Below, one piece after another: positions 1 to 10,314 of a stretch of 64,000 bases of DNA. The DNA is from Macrophomina tecta. Taxonomy: Eukaryota > Ascomycota > Dothideomycetes > Botryosphaeriales > Botryosphaeriaceae. Under the pieces are notes generated by a model that ran no database searches, was not told the origin of the DNA, and worked only from the letters and a program-made list of their open reading frames with translations. The translations under genes were made by a program, and so were the position numbers. How positions within the stretch are numbered: position 1 is the stretch's first letter; each line of letters starts with the position of its first letter. The stretch is taken from the NCBI GenBank assembly GCA_024180945.1, contig JAKSGN010000037.1:2733501-2797500 (forward strand). The letters run 5' to 3'.

Positions 1-335
1 ATCATTTCCAGCATAGATGTGCTTCAGACTCTGGGCCCACAAAATCCTAAGACACTTCTTGCTGAAGTTAGGGGCGGTCGCAGATTCCTCGCGGTAAGCC
101 TCCTCAGCAGCACGATCGGCCGGCCTCCCTAAGCCATAATGCCATTCATCGGGCGAGATCGAGAATGCTTGTCATTATTTTCATGAGCACCGGATATGCT
201 CTGCTTGTTTTCTATGGCTTCAGTCGCAGAGGGGAAACAGTCATCATCAACAAGCAACTAACCCCCATATAGTGCGTCAGTAAGTTCCTACAGTACCGTA
301 ACATGGCAGACCCCTGATCAGAACTTCTCTAATTC
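1..335. other. Intergenic, nothing recognised
   Basis: No convincing coding region, repeat or RNA gene was seen here. It lies beyond the 3' side of the small minus-strand gene that starts at 692. Confidence 0.4.
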
Positions 336-389
336 TTAGAAGAGCAGTAGATTGGTCTTCAAAAGAAAATAGCCAGTGATCATACATAC

Positions 390-692
390 CTCGGATTCAA
401 GGTGTTCTAACTGCTTCCGAATAGGCAGGGGGAGGGAAGTCAAAGAACTGGCCTCGCAGATTAGCTTTAGTAAGCGATCACCGCGTTCGGTCAACCTAAG
501 GTAGTTAGCGAACGAGCTATAAATAATATATAGTAACCTATCTCTTGTCTCTTTCCCTTCTTCTATTTGGAAAAGTGCATGGGACCTGGCATTTTTCAAA
601 GCGCTCACAGGCTGGGGTCGTGCCACTGCACCTAATTTTTCTAGGTCTATATTCGGCACAGGCTTTACCGGCTCTCTTTGCGGCAGTGCCAT
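390..692 (-). CDS. Small hypothetical protein, first exon
   Basis: An ATG at 692 opens a 101-codon reading frame that reaches a good GTATGT donor just below 390. The frame then stops soon after, so 390-692 is probably a first exon and the downstream exon was not resolved. The protein is mixed and soluble, with charged residues near its middle (EEGKETRDRL) and a leucine-rich end; no signal peptide, membrane helix or known motif was seen. I do not recognise the family. It could also be a chance frame, since there is no neighbour or paralogue in the window to support it. Confidence 0.3.
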
Positions 693-1753
693 TAGATGCT
701 GCAGGCCCTATGGGCGGGCGTATTGCTGGGATTGAAACTTTTCCAGCAGAAGCTGTTATTGAATGTCAGTCGCTCATGGTATTAGCGCGATGGTAGGTGC
801 TGGAGGGTTGACAGTTGCGTTTAGTTTAAGGTTATCAGTAGTGAATGAAGGGTAGGTTCAGAAAGCCTCTTCTTATCGTACCTTGGCTGGCGCGGCGCTA
901 ATGAATTTCCCTACACGTGATTTTCAAACGGTCAGAAAAGGAGTTCTAAGCATATGATAGCCGTTTCTGGCTTTTAGAACCTACGAAGGAAGTTTGACTC
1001 ATTGGTTACTTTGCGCAAACTGATCCGGTAATTAATTGGGGTGTATAGTTGAGTAGTAGGAAATGTGCGTCTTCATTGCCCTTTTTAGGTCATAGTGCCG
1101 AACTCCTCATGTCGATCGAAACATCAGATGTGCGATTTGTCTCATTGTTACCGAATAAGTCTATTCTCCCTCTTCAGTTCACCACTGTCTATCTTCAATT
1201 GTGCAGCTGTCTCGCTTGTTGACAAAACCTTTATCGCCCCAAGCAGCTATTTTCATCTTGGCAACGGTCTTTTCGGTGGGACGCCGTGAGCCGGCACCTT
1301 ATATTGACAAGATTATCACCGGTATATTAGTGGACCTGTGTCATTTCTTGTAGGTATGAAACTGTGCCAGCAACCGAAGGTGGTTCTTTACAGATGCTCC
1401 GCATGGTGCATTCGGATGCTTACTGGTGCCCAACCCGCTCCCGGCCGTAAAATTCCTATCCCACGTCTCTGAGCCCTCTAGCTCCCATCATTAACTTGCT
1501 CTTGTTATCGTTATCTCGTAATCATTAGAGTCTTGCGTCTGTCTCAGCGAGAGGCAAAAATGGGAGTCCAAGCGGATATGTTGGATCAATCACGTGTTTC
1601 AAGGTCTCCTTATTATCACACCACATCGCTTAGCTACAATCACTCGTATAAGAGGCGGTCGGGTCACCAACCCTCTCCATCCTCATGCCAATCAATGCCA
1701 ATTCATCCCATTACTACTGAATAAGCTGTCACATCACTTGTTCCAACACATAG
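693..1753. other. Intergenic, nothing recognised
   Basis: Only short frames without coding character occur here. No repeat or transposon end was recognised. Confidence 0.35.
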
Positions 1754-2383
1754 GCTGCTGAAAAGAGTCAGACTGCGGAGCTGTTGTACCGTGTTCTCCG
1801 CGAGGAATTGAAGGCCCATGGACTTTCGAAGGAGTGGGAGATAGACGACCCCGATAGCAACCCAGTCTACCAAAAACTCTTGCACCAGTCCGCATGATGT
1901 ACGTAAAGCACCAACCAGTGGAGTTCATGGACCATCTGCCACTGCTCTCTCGGAGACTGTCCCGCACGGGTAAACTCTCCTCAGGGTTCCCGGTGTACGA
2001 CATTGTAGGAGAGATCTTATGTGGAGAAATCCCTTTAATCGTTGAGGAGAAATGGGTACCTTGGATTGAGGAGTCCCTCCGTGGTGAGGCCGATAAAGGT
2101 CGACGACTGGAGCTGTGGACCGAGATCAGCTTCGACTTCGTCGATATCTGCGCTACGTATCATGCTATCCTGGAAAGCGTCTCATACTTAGGAAGGGTAT
2201 GTTACAAAAACCCAAATCCAGTGGCTTTCGCTCATGATTTAGGCACTTAAGAACCGTTCAGACCACTTCTCTTCAACAGCAATTGCAGCTGCAATTAATA
2301 CCCTCAACAAGCCATGTACTGGGCCGATGGAATTTCTGAACGCTGAGGAGGTTGAACGCATCGGGGATCCGGGAATGAGTTAG
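1754..2383 (+). pseudogene. Hypothetical gene with probable frameshift
   Basis: Two stretches look protein-coding. From a TAG acceptor at 1753, about 46 codons read an acidic, helical sequence (…YRVLREELKAHGLSKEWEID…) that stops at 1892. A frame shifted by two bases opens at ATG 1894 and runs to a GTATGT donor at 2197. After a 46-bp intron an acceptor at 2242 continues in phase to a TAG at 2381-2383. The 1894-2196 plus 2243-2383 model gives 147 aa. The abrupt frame change at 1892-1894 suggests a small indel in an older, longer gene, or an unresolved intron. No domain is recognised. Confidence 0.4.
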
Positions 2384-2804
2384 ACGGAAGGCGGTGAGGC
2401 CATGGGCCCGGACTGACCTTTCCCTTCGCCAATCACACTTCAGGTAGTTACTAGGATAGGCTTAGTGGTCCGCTTCACAAACCGAGCTTGGCGGTCGGGC
2501 ATATCACCCACGCCAGTTCCCTAATCTATTTTTTATTCTTTCGCTCCTCCATCAGAGTTAGCGGTCCAAGATTTTGCTCTTTCGCCAAGAGGTGGCAAAG
2601 TTGGTAGGAGTTTGGTGCGGGGATATCAGTCAGAATAGGCAGTTCTGTAGTACGCATACTGGACAGCATTGAAGCTCTGAATTTTCCATTCGCCTGCATC
2701 TACAATATAGGGCTCATGGTTGACACGATCAGCGGGGAGGAACAGATCCATGCCAGCGTGCAGCCGGAAGCCATGGCACATCTGCACGCTGGCAGCCCCG
2801 GCAT
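2384..2804. other. Intergenic
   Basis: Nothing recognisable apart from short frames; this is the probable 5' region of the gene starting at 2805 or 3024. Confidence 0.35.
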
Positions 2805-4468
2805 ATGCTCTTGACCCTTGCGTTGGTTCGCAGGAGTACTTCCAGATGGGGTCAAGGACGGAGGCACATTCGTGTCAGCGCTGCGTTGGAAAATTTGTGG
2901 AGAGGCGTAAACCGGCCGCGGGGGGGTAACAGGAGAGTTGAACTGGGTAGGCTGTCGAGATATATAAACGCCGTGGGAGCATCTCCGTCACTATACACGC
3001 CCGGTTGGCACGACCTGAACAGAATGGCGTTGGAACGAGCATCTGCGTCTGTCCACACCCCGTTGAGGACCTTCCAAAACGACGAACAGATCCAGGATCA
3101 TGTGGACCATCTCATACTGAAAAAGGCCAATCTGGTCGAACGACTCAAACGACTCACCTGGGCAACGAATCATCAACCAAGCAACTGGAATCCATCAGTC
3201 TACCCGAACCAACCAGGCTTCCCAAGTCAACCAGGCAACGAGACAGACCCCGTTAAGCTGAAAGAACACATACAAGAAACGGAACTGACCATCAAAAGCT
3301 TCAAAGCGATCCTGAAAGTCAAAGCTTCCTGCCAAAGAGTTCCAAGACAACTCCATACACCCTTTTACAATGCCAACCAACACCCTGAGATCCTTTCGAA
3401 TGTGGTGCCATTTGCGCGGAGAGTGGGACTGATCATCCAGCAGAACAAGAACAGTCCAGACCGGCTCGTCATGGATGTGATCGACGCCATCAACATCATC
3501 GAGGCTCTCGATACATACAAGGACTTCGCAGAACTCATAGAAAACACCGACAAGCTGCCTCGCATCGCGGGCTTCCTCCCGGATATAATCAGAAAAAATA
3601 CCGACAGATTTCCAACTACAAGTGCAACGCTGCTCAGGACGTTGGAACGGGTCCAGCTTGACGGCCGGCTCGAAAGGGCCCTTGATCAGGTGAATACCGT
3701 CAAGAGGCAACTTGACAGACTCCCATTAACCGTACGTCTCCTACTTCTTGAGGTGAGCCCGGACGATTGCGGGGGGGAATTGCGCACGGATGTGAGGCTT
3801 ACCGTCCTGGACATGATGTGGGAGAGGAGTCGCACTTCTCGAAAAACCGAGCTCACGGCTAGAGAACATCTGGTATTCACCCCTACGCAATGCTCTGTGA
3901 CCAAGCGTTAACTTCAAACAGATAAGAGCATGCCTGCAGGTTGTCATCAGTTTCAATCTCACCTACTCTACTTCTGAGACTTACTTCGAACTTCTCGGCT
4001 CTATACTGGTGAGTCCAACGTGGGAGACTTTGGATAAATCTTTTCTAACACGATCACAGTCTCAACCTGGAATATTGGACTCCACGTTCTCGAAAGAAGC
4101 GAAAACCAACATAATTCGAATGCATTTCCGGCAGTGCATATACCCTAGCCTTTTGAAAGACGATAGTTCCTTCGACGCAATAGTGGCCTACGCGGAATAT
4201 AACCAAGGTGTGAACTACAAGTCCCTTTGGATGCATACCTGGAGAACGGCAATGGCTATAACGGAAGAATTGGATTTGCAGGCCGGTGTGGACTGGGGAT
4301 ACAGCCCTTTCCTCCACGCCAGGCAAGAGTGCTAGCCCGGATGTGGACTTCAATACGGAAGCCCGGTTAGTCCGCTCTCGGATCAACGTAACGGACGAAA
4401 AACTTTCGGATTTACTACGTAGACTAAAAGAATTCACCACGTTTTGGCCTCCCTCGCCCACGTTTTAG
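2805..4468 (+). CDS. Hypothetical multi-exon protein
   Basis: The best model is an exon 2805-3872, a 49-bp intron (GTATTC…CAG, 3873-3921), an 87-nt exon 3922-4008, a 51-bp intron (GTGAGT…CAG, 4009-4059), and an exon from 4060. All joins are phase 0. Read straight on, the last exon stops at 4335 (476 aa). A 37-bp GT-AG segment near 4284-4320 would join in frame to a charged helical tail ending at 4468, which looks more like protein. An alternative ATG at 3024 would drop a doubtful N-terminus. The protein is largely helical, with a charged middle and a Pro/Asn-rich linker around residues 125-145. I recognise no family. Confidence 0.5.
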
Positions 4469-5571
4469 CGGTAACGCGGGAAGACGCCTTCCCCCCCTAG
4501 TTTCGAGGGGCAATGACTTGCTTCTCACAAGAAAGAGACGAGTTTTGACCAAACTACGTTTGACGGGGGCGATCGCAAAACAAGGACTCGTGCTCGCTGT
4601 GGAATCTAGAAAAAGGTGTTTCCTGCGTTGGTCGCCGAAGCAATTCCATTGGCTATGGCTTCGGCGAATTGAAACCTCGTTGCTACCTGATTCGGGGAAA
4701 TGGCGAAAACTAGAGAGAAGTGAGATCAGAAAGGATGGCTTGAGTTCTACCTGGTTCTCCAAGAACAGTTGAATGAACTTCCTGATGTACAGATGATTGA
4801 GGAGTAACCGAAGGAATAATAGATCCGAGAGAAAGTAGAATATCCACGTGTAGGGGGAGACCGAGGAAGGCATCTATTGTGTGCCTAAGGAAACAGTGAA
4901 TGAGCAGATAATGGGCGTAGTGGTTGACAGCTAGAATCTAAGATGTTCGACAGGATTTTCGTGGGAGGTCGCCGAGCGATCCTGGCATTGTGACTGCGGG
5001 GCCACTCCGAGCTGGCTGTGTCATGGTGATCTGGCAGCATTGGACGGGGCCTAGGTTGCAATCGATCCTTGACTGGACTGGGCTCTCATCTCCTGCTATC
5101 TTTCGAGCTCGAACGCTTTTAGTCAATGACATGTGTCAACAAGTATCCCCTTTGTTATTAGGCATTACTCCTTAGGTACTTCAGTTTCACGAATGTTCTA
5201 TCGGGGATATGGAGGCATCATCATGCCCAACACCTTCGGTATAGCACTTCCTCGGATACATGAATTTCCTCGGATATATGGACTTCCATGGTTATACTCT
5301 CTGAAGTGATGTATATAAAGACACGCTTTCATCTCTATTAGACAGGCGGAAGTTCACCAATTATTCTTGCTTGTGCCGACCTCCCAAAATTCGACACGGT
5401 AATCCTGTCATCCGTCCAAAAGCCAAGACTCCAAGTGGGGTAGCAGGGCCTCGGAGAAGGGGCTGTCTACTTGAAAGCCGGCATCTCGCGATCGCAAACT
5501 GTTGGAACGAAAAAGCGTGACGCCACGCTCAGAATCTGAGCTGGCAGGCGTTACTTAAATCCAACACAAAC
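4469..5571. other. Gene-free stretch holding a solo LTR
   Basis: Apart from the LTR-like copy at 4701-4929 I see no coding region. The reading frames across the LTR are not genes, because related LTR copies elsewhere carry different broken frames. Confidence 0.4.
4701..4929 (-). repeat. Solo LTR, family 3, copy without target duplication
   Basis: Read on the minus strand, this copy begins TGTCAACCACTACGCCC and aligns along its length with 9143-9306 and with the plus-strand copy 14321-14550. It shares the motifs CCTCGG, CCCCCTACAC and CGGATCTATTAT. The far end is TTTTCGCCA where the copy at 14550 has TTTTCGACA. Flanks GGAAA and GCTAG do not match, so either an end is mis-set or the copy has recombined with another LTR since insertion. 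Confidence 0.6.
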
Positions 5572-5681
5572 TGTCGGATTTTGATGAGTGAAGAGTAGTG
5601 AGGAGGTGGCAAAGAGTAGATGCTGATCTTGATGCCCAAAAGAATGTGATGACTGAGGCAGTAAGGCAAAATAGTCTGACA
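5572..5681. repeat. Solo LTR, family 1, shortened copy
   Basis: This 110-bp TG…CA unit ends in TAGTCTGACA and is flanked by CAAAC on both sides (5567-5571 and 5682-5686). It matches the 226-bp copies at 44004-44229 and 48237-48462 at both ends but lacks much of the middle, where those carry the CCTCGG and TATATA-like promoter region. Confidence 0.7.
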
Positions 5682-5686
5682 CAAAC

Positions 5687-5904
5687 TGTTGAACAGTGAG
5701 GAATTGAGGTTCACTGCTGCCTCATTGAATGATGCTAAAGCTACTCATTATATACACGATGGTGAGGGACCCTGTAACGTCTCTTGACAGTAGTGCTACG
5801 CTTAAAGGTATGAAAAGCGTATAGAAAAGCAAATACTGATACGTGTAGTGAGACAGCAAATAATAACGGCAGATAATGACGGCAAACGGTGATGATGGTT
5901 GACA
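5687..5904 (-). repeat. Solo LTR, family 2
   Basis: A 218-bp TG…CA unit lies directly after the previous LTR, flanked by CAAAC at 5682-5686 and 5905-5909. Read on the minus strand it starts TGTCAACCATCATCACC and ends CACTGTTCAACA, matching the plus-strand copy at 13907-14102. Confidence 0.7.
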
Positions 5905-5909
5905 CAAAC

Positions 5910-7404
5910 TTATCCATGCAGGTCCCGAATGAAAGTTCCACCTATATTTACTTGGATGATCATTCACAAGCAGGTATGGGTTTAGAAAATAGCGCAGAAG
6001 TGCGGCTGGCAGTAGCCCCCGTCGAACCGCTTCAGGCGGCTAAGTTATGCATGGCCTCGATAATATTACACCTATCTCAAGATTCAATAAGATTGTAGTA
6101 GATCACTCCAAGTCAAACTTGCTTCCCCCGTGCCGCATGTCCATTGCAGTCATCCCCGCTCTAAATCAAGCTATGACTCGCTTTGAAAGTCTCTGATCCC
6201 GCTGGTCAATGGACTCTTCTCTCGGCTAGAGCGCTCGTTTTCTTTGTGCTTCAGTACATGCCCCCGGACAGGGATGACACTGTGGTAGAACTCAGTCTCG
6301 CTTGAGGGTGAATGAACAGAAGCTGAAGCAGCTCCACAGAAACAAACACGAAGATCCGAATCCAGAAGGCTGTAACACCCAAATATAGCTGTAATGAAGC
6401 GATGCAATAATAACGAGGGACGGAGGACATGTCTGCAATGTAGTCTGGGTCGACGTTGACAGGCGCATGACTTGTCAACCGTCCCATCATCGCATGAAGG
6501 TAAAGGCAAGGAATAAAGGGAGGGAATAATATGGCATCTGTGTACGCCAGTAAGTGGTACAGTCCTGTCATACCATATCTGGATGCTGGTTCTGCAGCAT
6601 CTGCAGGGTACGGATCCAAGTGATCAGCAGGTCGCACATTTCGCACGCGCCGCACTTAGGCAGACATCTGCCAATATGGCCTAGGCCTAAAATCGCCTGC
6701 CGCCTACAGCTCCCGTCCGCTTCCTTCAGCCAACACACTGGCAGGCACGGACTGCACTCTGAAATATTTAGCTTACTCACGCCATTATGATCGGCTACAA
6801 TCCGAACAGTCATCCGAGATAGGCTTTGTGCCTGAGCTAATGAGGCGACTGAAAATGGCGTGCCCTTGGGTCTATCCAAATCCTTGGTTGTGCATAGCAA
6901 AACTTCGGTCAAGACCCAATCATTCTCCCAATGATGATTTGGCATAAAACGCGACCTGCTGAGCAACAATATCCTGTCTGCATGCACAGAAAGAGAGGAA
7001 AGCATGGTGAGTCAATGGGATGCGCCAGTTTCGATACAAGTTAATAGCTCGCAATGCTTCCATACCCGTACGCTGTCCAGGATGCTCGCCCCGTCCTGCA
7101 TTACACATTAATACACTAGTGTCTTCTCGCAATGAAGGGCTGTCATTTCTCCTGGTCCCATGCAACCAATCACCTGGTACAGGGGCCAGCCGTACCGTTC
7201 CGGATGTCCTCACAAATGACTCACCGCGACGCACGCACGCCGTTGCCCCGACGACTAAGTTAAAGGAGTAAGACACTTTTGGCTCGGCATATGTTTGCTT
7301 TTTTCTTAAGCTTGATTTTTCCAGTTATAAATGTTGAAGACATGCCGCTATAGCCGTGTGAAAATCCACACCCCACAGCCTCAAAGTTTCCGTTCGCTGT
7401 CAAC
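5910..7404. other. Gene-poor stretch
   Basis: Several overlapping frames exist on both strands. One minus-strand frame (6251-6655) has a hydrophobic C-terminal third, but none shows splice-supported continuity, a paralogue or a known motif. I do not call a gene. Confidence 0.35.
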
Positions 7405-8222
7405 ATGGCAGTACGACCGGCCCAGGAACAGCACAAGGCTTCGCCAACCCAAGTCATTAAGGCCGAAACGTCGAGCTGTGATCAGGTATTCTCACTAAGC
7501 CGAAACAGTGCGTAGTCAGACTCTCACCAATCTAGGCGCCTTTGTGGTACAATCGTTTGCCTATGGAGCTCAGGCTTATCGTCTACGAATATTTGCTCGT
7601 CTCCTACCCAACTGGTGTGCGTACTCCTCATTTTCGGATCACAAGATCGGCATCAGGCCCTCAGCTTGCTCGTCTGGACAGCTGGAAGTACGTGAAGAAC
7701 GACAACATAGCCAGAGTCCTGTACTCTCACATTTTCCTCGGCACATATTCGCAAAAGCGGGGTATCTATCATCACCACCCTGGGGACCGTCATCCAAATG
7801 ATGCGGAACTACCTGTGGATAAATGCATTCCTCTGGTGGAAAGGCGTGAGAACGTACGGAGAATGTCAGCAAGATACAACCAAAGGTTCGATCCTAGACA
7901 CGCCATGATGGATATCTTCCGATTAGTCTCCCATCTTTCGACAATTTTCAGTGAGCTGGAACATGTTGAGTTCACAATTTCGATCAAGAACTGGTGCCTC
8001 TGGTTGCCTGTTCTACAAAGTGGGTCCGTCGAGGATGTGGAGGGCTGGATTCGATCGCTGGAAGAAGAAGCGCCCAAAGGTCTCTCTGTGATCCTTCAGT
8101 TGGGCAATAAGACACCTACCCACGTGGATGGGTGGAATTCGGCAGGCCGGGAACTTTTCGAGAGGTTCGATGAGGAGGTAATCAACAAGGCACTAAGGAA
8201 GATATTTAGAGCTTCTTTCTGA
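7405..8222 (+). CDS. F-box-like/2EXR-like protein
   Basis: An 81-nt first exon (ATG 7405 to CAG 7485) and a second exon (7536-8222) are joined in phase 0 by a 50-bp intron (GTATTC…CTAG), giving 255 aa. Straight after the junction comes WYNRLPMELRLIVYEYLL, the LPxELRxxIYEYLL signature of fungal F-box-like/2EXR proteins. The rest has no clear repeats. Members of this broad family are very numerous in filamentous ascomycetes and mostly uncharacterised; F-box members recruit substrates to SCF ubiquitin ligases, but 2EXR-type proteins have no proven role. The intron is supported because the LP motif lies just after it and exon 1 reads cleanly. Confidence 0.65.
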
Positions 8223-9142
8223 ACTGATCGAAGTCTACCGTGGTGGGCTAGGAGCATGGAGCTATCATCGAAGGAAGTTATCAGGTATTTCACGTGCAAG
8301 TGGAGTTGTCTATATCTGTTTATGCCTGAGCGCTGCAGTGAAGGGGGATGATTAGAAATCGGAGTAATCCTTTTCCTGATTCCCTGACCTTCCTACCCCT
8401 TGCTTCAATTAAGAACATCCTTATCAGTGGTACCTGAATTATAAAGCCATAGCAACGAATAAGAGACGACTAAATTTAGGACCTAATATATTTCTAAGTC
8501 AGCGGCGTCCTACCTTTCAATCCCCCTACCCCTCTTCCTTTCTTAGTTCTCTGGCCTGCCCGTCATCTCAGATCTGGAAGATGATATCTTCAGGCGAGAT
8601 CGCGCGGATGCTGTGGTGCCTAGCCAACGAGTCAGCACGAGAAAGCTGCAACGTGGGTCAGAATGATTGAATGGAATGTCGCTCTGGTGTGTACTCACAA
8701 GCTCGATTTATCTGCTGCCGGACTATCACGTCTACTACGGATAACGTCTCCGAAAGGACATCTCCGCTTTCACCAGCCTCAAACATCATACGCTGACCGT
8801 GAGCCAGACCGAACATATAGGAACCTAGGATGGAGACTTGCCTTTGCATCTCGGTAGGACATTGATCCGCTATGACTGCAGGGGGATGCTTTCTATTGGT
8901 TCTAATCTGCTGCTCCGCCTGGCTGTCAATTTCGGATTATGAGGGCGGTGAAGTCGCTGTTCCACAAGCGATGGTTAAAGATACTTTTCCATCGCTGATG
9001 AATGATGGATAAACGAGCAGCCGAAGATAGCGTGGGTTGGGAAGATTTTTAAACGAATGAGGTTATAACAGGCGTTTTGAGAGACGAATGTGTTCTAAGT
9101 GACACCACGTGCCTCAGTGAACCCTCTACAGTCAATGATTTT
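8223..9142. other. Intergenic
   Basis: No gene is supported here. A family-3 solo LTR begins at 9143. Confidence 0.35.
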
Positions 9143-9306
9143 TGTTGAAATTTGAGGTGAGAAAGAATGGATTGAATTCTGCCTGGCTCTCCAAGAGCCG
9201 TTGAAAGAACGTTTCTATTTACACTTGATTGAGGAATAACAGAGGTGTAGGGGGAGACAGAGGAAGGAAACAATGACTGAGTGGATGATGGGCGTAGTGG
9301 TTGACA
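9143..9306 (-). repeat. Solo LTR, family 3, with 5-bp target duplication
   Basis: A 164-bp TG…CA unit flanked by ATTTT at 9138-9142 and 9307-9311. Read on the minus strand it starts TGTCAACCACTACGCCC like the copy at 4701-4929, but it is shorter by a central deletion. Confidence 0.75.
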
Positions 9307-9513
9307 ATTTTCTTTTGAGCGGGCTATGTAACTTTCTCATACAGTAACTTGGCTTAAATGGCGGTGTGGAACGCTGTGATTTTCATCTTGACCTTTTTGG
9401 CCAGTTGGAGGTTGCCAAAGTCAGCAAACAATCTACTACGCTGTCACCAATGCTCTCCAACCTGACCGCTTTCGTACAGAACCCAGAAAAGCTACAACGG
9501 ACCCTTTTTGTAT

Positions 9514-10032
9514 CTACTTGCGATCTAGTTCCCTTAGATTATTTACCCAGTAAATATCATAGCAAACATGGACTTGAAGAGCTTCCACAATACGCCACAT
9601 ACAATCTTTATATGATGGCTTCGTTCCGCGGACATACTCAAGACCGAACCAGGTGATAGCACTCAGGAGTTTATGTAAACTGAAGCTCTCGTAGGATTGC
9701 CTTTGTTCAGCTTGTGCTTTGTTCCGGCAAAGTTCTCGATGGTCCGACAGCATGCCAATCAGATAGCAGAAAGTGTACTCAACTGCATCGGCCTTGCCTC
9801 GATCGAATTGGTTATCCAGCAAAGGACTATCGGTTGTCTGAAGCAGAACACTGCCATCGCATCGGATTAAGGTACGATCTGGGTCGAGGAATTCTTCGTC
9901 GGGTTTCTCTGCCATTAGGGTAGCGATCGCTTGCACAGCTTTGGCGAAGGTCTCGGGGCTTAATCGCGCAAGTTGCCGGGGACTCTTGAAATTAACTCCG
10001 CAATCCTGACAACCATTACTGCAGGAATTCAT
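9514..10032 (-). CDS. Hypothetical protein, 172 aa
   Basis: A single exon from ATG 10032. The N-terminus has CSNGCQDC, a possible small metal-binding knuckle, followed by a helical body. A charged stretch (residues about 40-60, EKPDEEFLDPDRTLIRCDGS) precedes a segment rich in aromatic and hydrophobic residues. No membrane helix or signal peptide was seen. I do not recognise the family; short introns near the 3' end cannot be excluded, since a GTAAAT lies just before the stop. Confidence 0.4.
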   Translation of the reverse strand: MNSCSNGCQDCGVNFKSPRQLARLSPETFAKAVQAIATLMAEKPDEEFLDPDRTLIRCDGSVLLQTTDSPLLDNQFDRGKADAVEYTFCYLIGMLSDHRELCRNKAQAEQRQSYESFSLHKLLSAITWFGLEYVRGTKPSYKDCMWRIVEALQVHVCYDIYWVNNLRELDRK

Positions 10033-10314
10033 CTTCGCTACAGGTCCAAACTGATGCCCGCAAGTATGGATATAAGAATTTTAAGGAAAGAGCGCAGAAT
10101 GAAGTCTTACTTTTATCCTTCACTGGCCTAAGGAATTTTTAGCCAGAGGCTGCTCCTCCTAAATATTCCACGGAGACAGGCCAGCATATTTTGAGCATTG
10201 CGTAGAAAGGAGTTTCTTTTCATTGCCGGGCGGCATTATTTAAAGACTGCGCGACCCGCTCCAGTCGGCAACGAGCTCCTCAGTACACGAAAGTTCCTTT
10301 GCATAACACCAATC

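Noticed and set aside
6251..7005. Membrane-protein-like and cysteine-bearing minus-strand frames
   Set aside because: No continuity by splicing, no family motif and no paralogue support.
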